Assembly: GCF_020103695.1 (NCBI RefSeq)
Contig: NZ_JAHXBF010000016.1
Location: 125,790 to 189,789, forward strand
Reading direction: 5' to 3'
Source of the DNA: Hyalangium versicolor
GTDB taxonomy: Bacteria > Myxococcota > Myxococcia > Myxococcales > Myxococcaceae
Length of the DNA stretch: 64,000 nucleotides
Both the position numbers and the translations under genes were made by a program. Below, piece by piece: positions 32,168-42,282 of this stretch (the stretch's first letter is position 1; every line of letters starts with the position of its first letter). Below the pieces are notes generated by a model. It ran no database searches. It was given only the letters and a program-made list of their open reading frames with translations, and was not told the DNA's origin.

Positions 32168-32743
32168 CTACCCTCGCCTCTCGGCGGACGGAGTGCCCAG
32201 CTGAGCCACATCGAGCACCGTCAGCCGGTCCGGCGTCAGGTGCAGGAAGGGGCCCGCCGGTGGCGAAGACAGGGTGGCGCGCAGCAGTTCCTGCCGCCCG
32301 TCCACCTGCTCGGCCGCGATCCCAAAGGCATCTCCCAGCAGATCGACCACGACGACCTTGCCCAGGTCGGACATGCCGCCGCCCTCGAGCCCCAGCAGCT
32401 GGCGCAGGTCCAGCACCGGAACCACGCGCGAGCGGGACACCAACGCGCCCATCACATGGCGCGGCGCCCCGGGCAGCGAGCACAGCCCACGAGACTCCAG
32501 CACGTGGTCCACCTGCTCGATGGGGACGGCATAGCGCTCGCCACCCACGCGAAAGGTCAGCACGGTGATCACCGCGGGACGGACCTCTTCACGAGATCCA
32601 GCCAGCGCGCGCGCACGCGTGGAGAGCACCTCGCGGCGCTTCTCCGGGCTGACCTGCGCGTTCTCGATCAACGCCCGCGCATCATCGAGCCGCTGGAACA
32701 GGCCGGAGTAGTCGATCTCGACCTTGGCGTCTTCCGTGGCCAT
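32168..32743 (-). CDS. cheW: CheW-type coupling protein (second copy)
   Basis: The 191-residue protein couples receptor to CheA. After an N-terminal helical extension of ~55 residues come the CheW strands: 'VITVLTFRVGGERYAVPIEQVDHVLE', 'LPGAPRHVMGALVSRSRVVPVLDLRQLLG' and a final 'FLHLTPDRLTVLDV'. The pieces are quoted in order and are canonical. It lies between cheY (7 bases upstream) and cheA (9 bases downstream), so it is translated with both. Confidence 0.9.
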   Translation of the reverse strand: MATEDAKVEIDYSGLFQRLDDARALIENAQVSPEKRREVLSTRARALAGSREEVRPAVITVLTFRVGGERYAVPIEQVDHVLESRGLCSLPGAPRHVMGALVSRSRVVPVLDLRQLLGLEGGGMSDLGKVVVVDLLGDAFGIAAEQVDGRQELLRATLSSPPAGPFLHLTPDRLTVLDVAQLGTPSAERRG

Positions 32744-32750
32744 CCGATGC

Positions 32751-33163
32751 TCAGCGCCCCGTGGGGCTCTTCACAGGGAGTTTGAGCAGCTCGCGCACCC
32801 GCTCACGCAGCTCGTCCACGGAGACGGGCTTGTTGAGGAAGGCGCTGGCGCCCACCAAGCGCCCGCGCTGCCGACTGGCCTCGTCCTTGAGCGAGGTCAG
32901 CAGCAGGAAGGGCGTAGCGTGGAGCGTGGAGTCCGCTCGCACCGCCGCGCAGAGGGCGAATCCGTCCATCTCCGGCATCTGCACGTCGGAGATGACCAGG
33001 TCGGGCTTGATCTCGCGCGCCTTGGCCAGCCCCTGAACGCCGTTGCCGGCTTCGAAGAACTGGAGCCCCCACCCCATCAGGTACACCTGTAGCAGGTTCG
33101 TGATCGTCTTGGTGTCCTCGACGATCAAGACCTTCAACGGCGCTCCCTTTGTCCCGGCCGTGT

Positions 33164-33167
<4 letters not shown>
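32751..33167 (-). CDS. cheY: CheY-like single-domain response regulator
   Basis: This 138-residue receiver domain has the acidic pocket in 'LIVEDTK', acceptor Asp61 in 'VISDVQMPEMDGF', the switch Thr/Ser in 'LLLTSLKDE' and Lys in 'AFLNKPVS'. It has no output domain, so it likely acts by binding a partner or as a phosphate sink for CheA. Its ATG overlaps the MCP stop by four bases (ATGA), giving translational coupling. Confidence 0.92.
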
Positions 33168-34795
<1,628 letters not shown>

Positions 34796-34834
34796 ATTGC
34801 CTCCCAGCTATCGCGAGCGCTCCCTACCGCGCCC

Positions 34835-36226
34835 CTAACCCGTCCGGTTTCTCGCGGACAGGGCCTGTCTCAGGCCTCCCGCCGTCATCGTTTCCACACC
34901 CCGGAGTTGATGCTCGTCATCCAATCCATCGAGTGCGCGTAGCGCATTCTGCCGGGCACGCTCCGCCTCTTCCCGCCGATTCAACCGCGAATAGAGCGTC
35001 ACCAGGGTGGCGTGGCCGAGCGCCATCTGGGGATCCAGATACAGCGCCTTGCGGACCAAATCCACCGCCCCGTTGATGTTGCCCCGCGCCTCGGCCACCA
35101 TGGCCAGCAGCAGGTAGGCCTCCGGGAAGAGTTTCCGAGCCGCTTCCCGCCCCAACTCCTCGGCCTTGTCGAACTTGCCCTCCCGCGCCGCCGTCAGCGC
35201 CTGACGCAACACGTCATCATTGCCCGTGGGACTGGAAGAATTCGCACTGGGCGGAGGAGCCGCAGGCGGCGTGGTTTCTGCGGGCGGCGCGGGCGCGCGA
35301 GGAGGCGGTGGAGGTGCGGGCTTGCGGGGAGGCGGGACGCTCTTCAGCTTGCGCAGCAGCTCCGCGTTCGGATCCGTCTTCGGCTCGGCGGGCAGCTCCG
35401 GAGGCGGAGCCGGCTTCACGCGAGGCACGCGCAGCACGGGCGAGCCCTGCACGTCGATCTGCTCCAGGCCCATCCCGTTGGTGAGGGGAATCTCCGCAGG
35501 CGCCAGGAACAGCAACCCACCTGGAGTGATGGCCGCGACGAGCTTGGCGAGCACCTGCCGCACCAGCTCGGGCGGGAAGTAGATGAGCACGTTGCGGCAG
35601 AAGACGGCGTCCAGATCGGCCACCGGGGCCGCGTCCATCACCAGGTTGTGCCGCAGGAACTCCACCGGCCTTCGCGCCTGGGAGTTGACCATCACCAGAT
35701 CGCCCTGCGGGGTGAGGAAGCGCCGCTCCATGGACGGCTCGATGCGCCGCACCGACCAGGGACCATAGGTGGCGGCGCGGGCCCGCTGGAGCGAGCGGGC
35801 GGAGATGTCACTGGCCGTCACCCGGACGCGCTCCACCGGAACTCCCGCGGCCAGCAGCGTCATCGCGATGCTGTAGGCCTCCTCGCCGGTGGCGCAGCCC
35901 GCGCTCCACACGCGGATCAGCCCCTCTTCCTTCTGGGTGGCCGCGCGAGCCAGCTCCCGCAGGTGCTCGGGGTGGCGGAAGAAGTACGTCTCGCCAATGA
36001 CGGCGTACTCGATGAACAGCTCGACGGTGGCCGCGTCCCGCGCCAGCAACTTCTGGAGGAACGCGGGGATCTCCATACCCCGAGCCTCGGCGGCCCGGGT
36101 GAGCGCGGTGCTCAACGAGCGCCGCACGCTCGAGGCGAGCGTCATGCCGCTGGCCTCGCGCAGCACGTTCTCGACCCGGCTGAGCGTGGCTTCATCGAGC
36201 GCATCCGCTCGCGCGACCTCGCTCAC
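34835..36226 (-). CDS. cheR: Chemotaxis protein methyltransferase CheR with C-terminal TPR domain
   Basis: CheR methylates glutamates of the receptor with S-adenosylmethionine. The 463-residue protein starts at a GTG (36226) with GGAGGAG three bases upstream and a four-base overlap with the cheW stop. Residues ~5-80 form the helical N-terminal domain. The methyltransferase follows: 'IGETYFFRHPEHL', SAM site 'VWSAGCATGEEAYSIAM', 'TASDISARSLQRAR', 'FCRNVLIYFPPELV'. A Pro-rich linker (~290-355) leads to two or three TPR motifs (~365-440, 'AREGKFDKAEELG', 'ARGNINGAVDLVRKAL', 'RLNRREEAERAR'). The same CheR-TPR layout is found in FrzF, where the TPRs restrict methylation. No cheB is present in this operon. 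Confidence 0.92.
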   Translation of the reverse strand: MSEVARADALDEATLSRVENVLREASGMTLASSVRRSLSTALTRAAEARGMEIPAFLQKLLARDAATVELFIEYAVIGETYFFRHPEHLRELARAATQKEEGLIRVWSAGCATGEEAYSIAMTLLAAGVPVERVRVTASDISARSLQRARAATYGPWSVRRIEPSMERRFLTPQGDLVMVNSQARRPVEFLRHNLVMDAAPVADLDAVFCRNVLIYFPPELVRQVLAKLVAAITPGGLLFLAPAEIPLTNGMGLEQIDVQGSPVLRVPRVKPAPPPELPAEPKTDPNAELLRKLKSVPPPRKPAPPPPPRAPAPPAETTPPAAPPPSANSSSPTGNDDVLRQALTAAREGKFDKAEELGREAARKLFPEAYLLLAMVAEARGNINGAVDLVRKALYLDPQMALGHATLVTLYSRLNRREEAERARQNALRALDGLDDEHQLRGVETMTAGGLRQALSARNRTG

Positions 36227-36795
36227 GTCTCCTCCGAGATCGACAGCGCCAGGATGGCCGAGGTGCGCAGCAGGGGCCGCAGCGCCCCGTCCGGCGTCTT
36301 GCACAAGCCCGCCATCAGACCCGTCTTGTCCCAGGGCGAGCGCTCCTCACCCTCGCCCACCCGATCCACCAGGAGCGGCGACTCGACGATGTCCTGCACA
36401 TGATCCACCAGCAGCGCCACGGTGCGATTGCCCACGCAGACGACCAGGTGCGCGTCCAGCGAAGGTTCGCGGCGCACGCCCATCAGCGCGGCCAGATCCA
36501 CCGCCAGGGCGGACACGCCTCGGTAGGTGAAGGCGCCCATGACATGCGGAGGCGAGCTCGGTAGTAACTGCATCTCGACCAACCGGACCACTTCCTGCAC
36601 CGAGTCGGAGGGCAACAGCACTTGTGTGCCAGCCACCTCCACGGTGAGGAAGAGCCCGGGCAGGCGGTGTTCACCGCCCAGGTGGACCAGCTCACGCCGC
36701 AGGCGCGTCAGTTCGTTTTCCAGCGTCAGCAGCCGCTGCTGGACAGACGCACGACGCGCCAGGGCTTCCGCCGGAGTTGTAGGAGTTTCTGCCAT
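36223..36795 (-). CDS. cheW: CheW-type coupling protein (first gene of the che operon)
   Basis: The 190-residue protein starts with a coiled-coil (~10-40, 'RRASVQQRLLTLENELTRLRREL'). The CheW fold follows: 'LFLTVEVAGTQVLLPSDSVQEVVRLVEM', 'PPHVMGAFTYRGVSALAVDLAALMG' and 'TVALLVDHVQDIVE'. The ATG at 36795 fits the domain; a long upstream frame extension is non-coding antisense. It is the promoter-proximal gene, 234 bases from the divergent kinase gene, with the operon promoter presumably between. The order is cheW-cheR-mcp-cheY-cheW-cheA. Confidence 0.88.
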   Translation of the reverse strand: MAETPTTPAEALARRASVQQRLLTLENELTRLRRELVHLGGEHRLPGLFLTVEVAGTQVLLPSDSVQEVVRLVEMQLLPSSPPHVMGAFTYRGVSALAVDLAALMGVRREPSLDAHLVVCVGNRTVALLVDHVQDIVESPLLVDRVGEGEERSPWDKTGLMAGLCKTPDGALRPLLRTSAILALSISEET

Positions 36796-37029
36796 CGGGG
36801 AGACCCCCCGGCGCACACGCTCGGGTTGGATGGAACCGTAATCTTTCCGAAGGAGGACCGTCAATGCGGGCGAACGTGCCTTGCTGCTTCCTCGCCTGCT
36901 GAGAACAAGCCTGCCCGACCTGACACGGTGGGTCCACAGCTCCGATCGCTCACTTTCTCTGGTTGTGGTTTGATGCACTCTGGGAATGTGGATGGAGGCG
37001 TGGATGTCGTTTGCAGTCAGGGGAATGGA

Positions 37030-39030
37030 ATGATCAAGAGCGATGCTCCGAGCCCTGAGGCATCTGGGACCCCCGGGGGGGACCCCCTTATCGGCCGCAA
37101 TCTCAATGGCCGATTCAGCATCGTCGAACCGATCGGCGTGGGAGGCATGGGCAAGGTGTACCGCGCCATGCAGGCCCCGCTGGATCGCGTGGTGGCCCTG
37201 AAGGTCCTCAATCCCAGCTTCCCCAGCACCAAGGACCCGGGCTTCCAGCAGCGCTTCCTGCGCGAGGCCTCGCTCACGTCCAAGCTCCGCCACCCCAGCA
37301 CCGTGACGGTGATCGACTACGGGCAGACCGACGATGGCATCTACTACATCGCCATGGAGTACCTGGAGGGTAGGACGCTGGCCCAGGTGCTCGCCCAATC
37401 CGGTCCCCTGCCCTGGAGCCGGGTAATCTCGATCGTCCAGCAGGTGTGCCGCTCTCTGCGTGAAGCCCATGCGATGGGCATCGTCCACCGAGACCTGAAG
37501 CCGGCCAACATCATGCTGCTCAACGAGTCGGATCAGGATCTGGTGAAGGTCCTCGACTTCGGCCTCGTGAAGTCCATTGCGCCGGTGAACGAGGGCGAGG
37601 CCCCGCTCAGCCCGGAGATCACCCAGAGCGGCACGTTCCTGGGTTCGCCGCAGTACATGGCGCCGGAGCAGGCGCGCAACGTGGCGGACGCGCGCAGCGA
37701 CATCTACTCGCTGGGCGTGGTGATGTACCAGATGCTGCAGGGGCGCCCGCCCTTCATCGCGCGGGATCACCTGGAGCTGATCTTCTCGCACTGCAAGGAG
37801 CCGCCTCCGCCCTTCAACTCGCTGCGGCCGCACATCCCCGTGCCGCACGACATCGAGGCGGTGGTGATGCGCTGCCTGGAGAAGGATCCCGCGCGCCGCT
37901 TCCAGTCGATGGACGAGATGCTGGAGGCGATGCGCTCGGCCAACATGGCGGCCGGCGGCCACAGCGGCATCTTCAAGCGCCCCGGTGGCGGCACGACGGG
38001 CCCTCACGCCTCACCCCCCTTCGCGACGGCCGGAGCTCCCGACACCAACGCCTCCACCCTCGCGCTGGACATCAGCGTGGAGGTGCCCGAGGCCGTGGCC
38101 AAGACGCGCCGCCGCAAGGTGATGGTGATGGGCGGACTGGCGGCCGGCGCGGTGGTCGTCGGACTGGTGGCCACCGTCTTCATGATGCGCTCGCGCGAGG
38201 TGCCGCCCGCCGCCCCCGTGAAGGTCGAGACGGCCACCGTGGCTCCGGTGCCCGCGACGCCTCCTCCTCCCGCGCCCGAGCCCGCGCAGGCCGCGCCGCA
38301 GATGGTCCGCCTCCGGCTGATGAGCGAGCCCACGGGCGCCCACGTCTACTACCAGGGCAAGGAGCGCGGCGTGACGCCGTTCCTGCTGGAGATCCCCGCC
38401 GGCGGAGACGGCACCGTGACGGCGGAGCTCACCTTCGCGCTCGAGGGCTACCAGACCGAGACCGTGATGACGGGTGGCTCGGGAGACGTGGTGCTCTCGC
38501 AGAAGCTCCAGAAGCGCCGGCCCGGATCTCCCGGAGGTGGAAAGGTGGAGATCACCAGCGCACGCAATGGCCGCCTGGAGCCCGCCTCCTCCATGTCCGT
38601 GTCGTTCGACCCTGCCGAGTCCCTGGAGCCCTCTCCTCCGCCGGCGGCCAAAGCGGCGGCCGCGGACGATGGCGCCGACTCAGGAGGGAGCATCGCCGTC
38701 CCGGTGGTGCCAGTGGGTGTGATCGCCGCCGCGGGCAAGCCCCTGGCGTACGGCCAGGGCATGAGCCGGCCGGAGCAGCTCGAGGGCAAGGAGATCGCCT
38801 ATACCCGCGAGGCGCTGGCGGCCAAGATCCAGGGCACGATGCTCGTGCGGTGCACCATCACCAAGGATGGCCGCGTGGAGAACTGCCGCATCCTCAAGCC
38901 GCTGCCGCACATGGAGTCGGCCGTCGTGGAGGCGCTGCAGTCGCGCCGCTACAAGCCCATCCTCTATAAGGGGCAGGTCGTCGCGGTGGACTACGTGTTC
39001 AACATCAAGCTGCAGTTGCCGCGGCGCTGA
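37030..39030 (+). CDS. Ser/Thr protein kinase fused to PEGA and TonB C-terminal domains
   Basis: This 666-residue membrane kinase has, in order, a Hanks kinase at ~27-300: 'GVGGMGKVY', Lys58 in 'VALKV', Asp155 in 'HRDLKPAN', DFG 176-178, 'GSPQYMAPEQ', all intact. A transmembrane helix at ~362-385 and a Pro/Ala linker follow. A PEGA-type beta domain spans ~425-480 ('MSEPTGAHVYYQGKERGVTPFLLEIP'). Another linker leads to a TonB C-terminal-like domain at ~590-666 ('IQGTMLVRCTITKDGRVENCRILKPLPHMESAVVEALQSRRYKP', split). Orientation puts PEGA and TonB_C outside the cytosol. The TonB-type domain could touch an outer-membrane receptor or the cell wall and report to the kinase. The ATG at 37030 has GGGGAA six bases upstream; 36973 is a possible alternative. 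It is divergent from the che operon. Confidence 0.88.
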   Translation: MIKSDAPSPEASGTPGGDPLIGRNLNGRFSIVEPIGVGGMGKVYRAMQAPLDRVVALKVLNPSFPSTKDPGFQQRFLREASLTSKLRHPSTVTVIDYGQTDDGIYYIAMEYLEGRTLAQVLAQSGPLPWSRVISIVQQVCRSLREAHAMGIVHRDLKPANIMLLNESDQDLVKVLDFGLVKSIAPVNEGEAPLSPEITQSGTFLGSPQYMAPEQARNVADARSDIYSLGVVMYQMLQGRPPFIARDHLELIFSHCKEPPPPFNSLRPHIPVPHDIEAVVMRCLEKDPARRFQSMDEMLEAMRSANMAAGGHSGIFKRPGGGTTGPHASPPFATAGAPDTNASTLALDISVEVPEAVAKTRRRKVMVMGGLAAGAVVVGLVATVFMMRSREVPPAAPVKVETATVAPVPATPPPPAPEPAQAAPQMVRLRLMSEPTGAHVYYQGKERGVTPFLLEIPAGGDGTVTAELTFALEGYQTETVMTGGSGDVVLSQKLQKRRPGSPGGGKVEITSARNGRLEPASSMSVSFDPAESLEPSPPPAAKAAAADDGADSGGSIAVPVVPVGVIAAAGKPLAYGQGMSRPEQLEGKEIAYTREALAAKIQGTMLVRCTITKDGRVENCRILKPLPHMESAVVEALQSRRYKPILYKGQVVAVDYVFNIKLQLPRR

Positions 39031-39048
39031 GCGCCGCACCTCCGGCGC
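39031..39048. terminator. Short GC hairpin between convergent genes
   Basis: GCGCCG (39031-39036) and CGGCGC (39043-39048) form a six-base stem with a six-base loop directly after the kinase stop. There is no U-run, so its use as a terminator is only suggested by position. Confidence 0.3.
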
Positions 39049-39066
39049 CGGGGCCTGCCTCCTGAG

Positions 39067-39765
39067 TCAGGGAGCCGCGGGCGACCCGGCGGCCGGAGCG
39101 CCCGCCGAGGGCACTCCCCAATCCACTACCGGCCAGCCACGCCGCACCGCCTCGCGGCGCAGGCGGTAGTCCGGGTGCACGGCCACAGGCCGGCCCACCA
39201 CCTCCATCACGGGCAGATCCGAATAGGAGTCCGTGTAGAAGGAGCACGCGGACAAAGACACGCCCGCCGCGCGCGCGTAGCCCTCCGCATGGGTCCGCTT
39301 GCCCAACCCGAAACACACCTCGCCCAGAGGGCGGCCGGTGTGCAGCCCCCCTGCATCCACCTCGAAGCGGTTGCAGAGGATGGCATCCAGGCGCAGATCC
39401 CGGGCCACCAATTCGGAGAGATAGCCCGAGGAGGACGTGAGGAGCACCAGCCGCTCCCCGGCGGTGCGGTGCTCCTCGAGCGCACGCAGGGCTCCTGGGC
39501 GGTACAGAGGGCGAACCTGCGCCTCATAGAAGGCATGGGTCCGCTCCTGGATGGCCTGGGAGGAAGTGCCCGCCAGGTGGGCGATGGCCGCGAGCACCGC
39601 GTCCTGCATGGACACGAAGCCCAGGTGGTAGCGGGCGATCCACAGGCTCGCGCGGAGCGCCTGAACCCGGGTGATGTGGCCCAGGGCCAGTTCGCGGCGG
39701 ACCCACAGCGTCCCGGAGTTCACCGCGAGGAGCGTCTTATCGAGATCGAAGAACGCGACGCTCAT
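39067..39765 (-). CDS. HAD-IB family phosphatase
   Basis: The 232-residue enzyme has HAD motif I 'FFDLDKTLL' (Asp7, Asp9), motif II 'LVLLTSSSGYL', the Lys region 'GRPLGEVCFGLGKRTHAEG' and motif III/IV 'SFYTDSYSDLPVME'. The small helical cap type (C1) and 'TDSYSDLP' signature place it with SerB-like HAD-IB phosphatases. The substrate may be a phosphorylated amino acid, choline or lipid head group, but this cannot be decided. The ATG has GAGGG upstream at good spacing. It follows the first metalloprotease gene by seven bases, so it is the distal gene of that operon. Confidence 0.83.
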   Translation of the reverse strand: MSVAFFDLDKTLLAVNSGTLWVRRELALGHITRVQALRASLWIARYHLGFVSMQDAVLAAIAHLAGTSSQAIQERTHAFYEAQVRPLYRPGALRALEEHRTAGERLVLLTSSSGYLSELVARDLRLDAILCNRFEVDAGGLHTGRPLGEVCFGLGKRTHAEGYARAAGVSLSACSFYTDSYSDLPVMEVVGRPVAVHPDYRLRREAVRRGWPVVDWGVPSAGAPAAGSPAAP

Positions 39766-39772
39766 GTTTCCC

Positions 39773-40684
39773 TCACACGCGGCTCTGGCGAGCGCGCCGG
39801 GCCCGGAGCAGCCACAGGGCCGCCAGCACACCGGGCAGGAGTGAACCCGGAGCCACCGCGCAGCGCGTTCCCGCATTCTGGCCGGACAGGGTCCGGTTGG
39901 GCACGAGGGCCTCGGTGCACTGGGTGGGCGGCAGGCCTCGGGGGTACGTGTCACAGAAGCCCGCGGCGCTGCCCGCGTCGATGATGCGCTTCTGCGTCTC
40001 TCCGAGGGGCGCGGAGGCCTCCATGGTGGAGAACGGCTCGAACACGTGGTCCAGCCCGATGGCGTGGCCGATCTCGTGCGTCATCGTGTTCTGGACGTCC
40101 GTGGCCACACACTCGGGGCTGGGCAGCCCCTCGCAGATGGGCGAGCTGACGGTGGTGAAGAGGAAGCCCAGGTTGCCTCCGGGCTGCGAGGCGTTGAGCT
40201 CGATGTCCGCATCCAGGATGACGCCAGTCTTGAAGCTGAACGTCGTCGTGGTCAGCCCGATCGTCAGGTCCCCATGCTCCCAACAGGAGTAGTCGTTGCC
40301 GCACGTCTCGGCTTCGATGCAGGGGTCCTCATAGGGGACCACGTCCGAGCAGGCCTTCTCCCGAAAGGTGACGATGTTCTGGTTCTCCTCCCCCACCTTG
40401 TAGCCCACGGTGGGGTTGCTCACGTCCTCACCGCGGACGAAGGTGAAGTCGCTGCACGTGGCGGACAGCGTCCTCCACGAGTCGAAGGAGGCGTCGATGG
40501 CGGAGAACTCGGTGTCCCGAGGCGTCCGGAGACTGCCCGCCGCGTTGACGTGGTAGACGAAATCGCGGTTGAGCCAGTTCAGACACAGGGGCTGCCCGGG
40601 CACGACGGTGCGGCGATAGCTCTGGGCGCCCGCGGTGGGCGCCACGCACAGAACGGCCAGCAGGAGCAGCCCGCGGTGGCTCAC
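39773..40684 (-). CDS. Exported metzincin-type metalloprotease with MYXO-CTERM-like tail (copy 1)
   Basis: The 303-residue protein has a signal peptide (VSHRGLLLLAVLCVAPTAGA), a secreted body with many cysteines and a zinc site 'HEIGHAIGLDH' (HExxHxxGxxH). A Met-turn-like 'FSTMEASA' follows 15 residues later. The C-terminus ends with Cys, a hydrophobic helix 'GSLLPGVLAALWLL' and an Arg-rich tail, the layout of the MYXO-CTERM sorting signal read by myxosortase. It fits the family of myxosortase-dependent metalloproteases found in tandem in Myxococcus (MXAN_2677/2678 type, recalled). It starts at a GTG overlapping the stop of the paralogous gene by four bases (GTGA). The substrate is unknown. 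Confidence 0.87.
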   Translation of the reverse strand: MSHRGLLLLAVLCVAPTAGAQSYRRTVVPGQPLCLNWLNRDFVYHVNAAGSLRTPRDTEFSAIDASFDSWRTLSATCSDFTFVRGEDVSNPTVGYKVGEENQNIVTFREKACSDVVPYEDPCIEAETCGNDYSCWEHGDLTIGLTTTTFSFKTGVILDADIELNASQPGGNLGFLFTTVSSPICEGLPSPECVATDVQNTMTHEIGHAIGLDHVFEPFSTMEASAPLGETQKRIIDAGSAAGFCDTYPRGLPPTQCTEALVPNRTLSGQNAGTRCAVAPGSLLPGVLAALWLLRARRARQSRV

Positions 40685-41598
40685 GAACGCTCTCCGCGCC
40701 TGCGACGGGCCAGCAGGAGCGCCCACCCGGCCAGCGCGGGCAGCCAGGCCTCGGCACCCGCGGTGGCACACCCGGACTTGCCCTTCTTGCCGAGATCCGG
40801 ATCCGCCGCGGTGTGGATGCAGGCCTTGCTGACATCCCCCTTGGGATACGTGTTGCACACGAAGTCGCTCGAGCCCGAGTCGATGGTCCGCTTGCTCACC
40901 TCGCCGGTGTTGGCCCTCGGGTTCATCGTCGAGCCGATGGCATCCGTGTGATCGAGCCCGACGAAGTGGCCGATCTCGTGCGTCATGGTGTTCTGCACGT
41001 CCGTGGACACGCAGTTGGTGGTCACCAGCGGGCCGCACGGGGGGCTATCCGCGGTCGTGAAGGTGAAATAGACCGAGTTCAGCTCGATGTCCGAGTCGTA
41101 GATGATCCCGGACTTCTCGTCGTACGTGGTCAGGGTGACGGCGATGGTCCCTGACTTGCTCCCGCCATTCTTCTTGGGGATGTCGTCCCAGCAGTCATAG
41201 ACGTTCTCGCACGACTCGTCGGTCATGCACGCGTTGTTGGATCCGTTCGGGACGACCGCCATGCAGCTCCGCGTCCGGAAGAGCACCACGTTGCGGTTGG
41301 TGCCGTTGACCTCGTAGCCCACCGAGCGCTCGTCCACGAGGCCACCGTCCTCGAAGGAGAGGTTGCCGCACTCGGAGAAGATGTTCTGCCAGCTCTGGAA
41401 GGAGCGGCGGACAGCCTCGAACTCGGAGCCCGCCGGCTTCGTCGCGGGGTTGCCAGCGCTGCTCTGGTACCAGGTGATCTTCGGAACCGTCCAGAAGAGG
41501 CACTGGCTCCCGGAATCCTCCACATCGACCCGGCTGCGCACATAGGGGGCCGAGCTCTGGCCCAGCGTGAGGGCCAACATCAACGCCGCGATGTTCAC
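40681..41598 (-). CDS. Exported metzincin-type metalloprotease with MYXO-CTERM-like tail (copy 2)
   Basis: This 305-residue paralogue of the next gene downstream shares its layout: signal peptide (MNIAALMLALTLGQSSA), shared 'SWQNIFSECGNLSF' and 'VGYEVNGTNRNVVLF' segments, zinc site 'HEIGHFVGLDH', Met-turn 'GSTMNPRA' and 'CNTYPKGD'. It ends with Cys-hydrophobic-Arg ('WLPALAGWALLLARRRR'), a MYXO-CTERM-like tail. The cysteine pattern is conserved between the copies. The stop overlaps the start of copy 1 by four bases. Its own GTG overlaps the stop of the small exported protein upstream by four bases, so the three are a tightly coupled operon. Confidence 0.87.
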   Translation of the reverse strand: MNIAALMLALTLGQSSAPYVRSRVDVEDSGSQCLFWTVPKITWYQSSAGNPATKPAGSEFEAVRRSFQSWQNIFSECGNLSFEDGGLVDERSVGYEVNGTNRNVVLFRTRSCMAVVPNGSNNACMTDESCENVYDCWDDIPKKNGGSKSGTIAVTLTTYDEKSGIIYDSDIELNSVYFTFTTADSPPCGPLVTTNCVSTDVQNTMTHEIGHFVGLDHTDAIGSTMNPRANTGEVSKRTIDSGSSDFVCNTYPKGDVSKACIHTAADPDLGKKGKSGCATAGAEAWLPALAGWALLLARRRRGERS

Positions 41599-42170
41599 TG
41601 GCGCTTCTCCTGCTCCGACTGCTGGAGCGCCGTGCGGATCGCGGCCTTCAGCTCATCCAGCGTGAGCGCCTTCTGCCCGGAGCCCGTGGGCTGGCGCGTG
41701 GTGGGATCCAGCAGGAGCGCATCCCCCGTGCTCTCGGGGACGGCCATCACCGACCGGCTGTCCTCCGAGCGGCGCACCTGATACTTGCCCTGCGCCATCC
41801 CCGTCACGTGGAAGGCGCGCGGCCCGTGGTGGTCCAGGAAGACGACGACTTCCTCGCCCGTCGCGAAGGTGGCCATCCCGTGGACGATCTGTCCGATACC
41901 GTCCACTCGGCCTCCCGGTTGAGTAATGAGCACCGTGCTGCCCGCCTGCCCCTTGAGCGTCTCGGTCACCTCGATCTCCACATCGGTGACGATGCGGCGG
42001 CGGTCACTGCTCCAGCGACTCTCCGTGCGTCGCACGGTGCCGTGCACCACGACGTCGGCGGTCTGGGACAGGCCGGTCAGGTCGATCTTGAGCATCGTCG
42101 TGGCGGCGGCCGGCAGCCCGATCAGGAGGGCAGCGGCCAGAACTGCGGAGAGCGCGGAGCGCAACATCAT
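41595..42170 (-). CDS. Small exported protein upstream of the metalloprotease pair
   Basis: The 191-residue protein has a signal peptide (MMLRSALSAVLAAALLIGLPAAAT). The rest resembles a beta-rich domain seen beside myxosortase-dependent metalloproteases: 'LTGLSQTADVVVHGTVRRTESRW', 'TDVEIEVTETLKGQ', 'ITQPGGRVDGIGQIVHGMATFATGEEVVVFL', split. Its C-terminal ~40 residues are helical and charged. It may be a chaperone, inhibitor or cofactor for the proteases; this is inference from coupling alone. The ATG at 42170 has GAGGTGA upstream. It is the first gene of the operon. Confidence 0.7.
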   Translation of the reverse strand: MMLRSALSAVLAAALLIGLPAAATTMLKIDLTGLSQTADVVVHGTVRRTESRWSSDRRRIVTDVEIEVTETLKGQAGSTVLITQPGGRVDGIGQIVHGMATFATGEEVVVFLDHHGPRAFHVTGMAQGKYQVRRSEDSRSVMAVPESTGDALLLDPTTRQPTGSGQKALTLDELKAAIRTALQQSEQEKRQ

Positions 42171-42282
42171 TCGGTTCACCTCGGTTGCCGTCAGTCTAGC
42201 CCACGGACCTGGATGACGCTCCAAGCTCGTGCGCGACTCGCGTTGACCACCCATCCACCCCTTGCTATCCCGCGCCCTGTCC

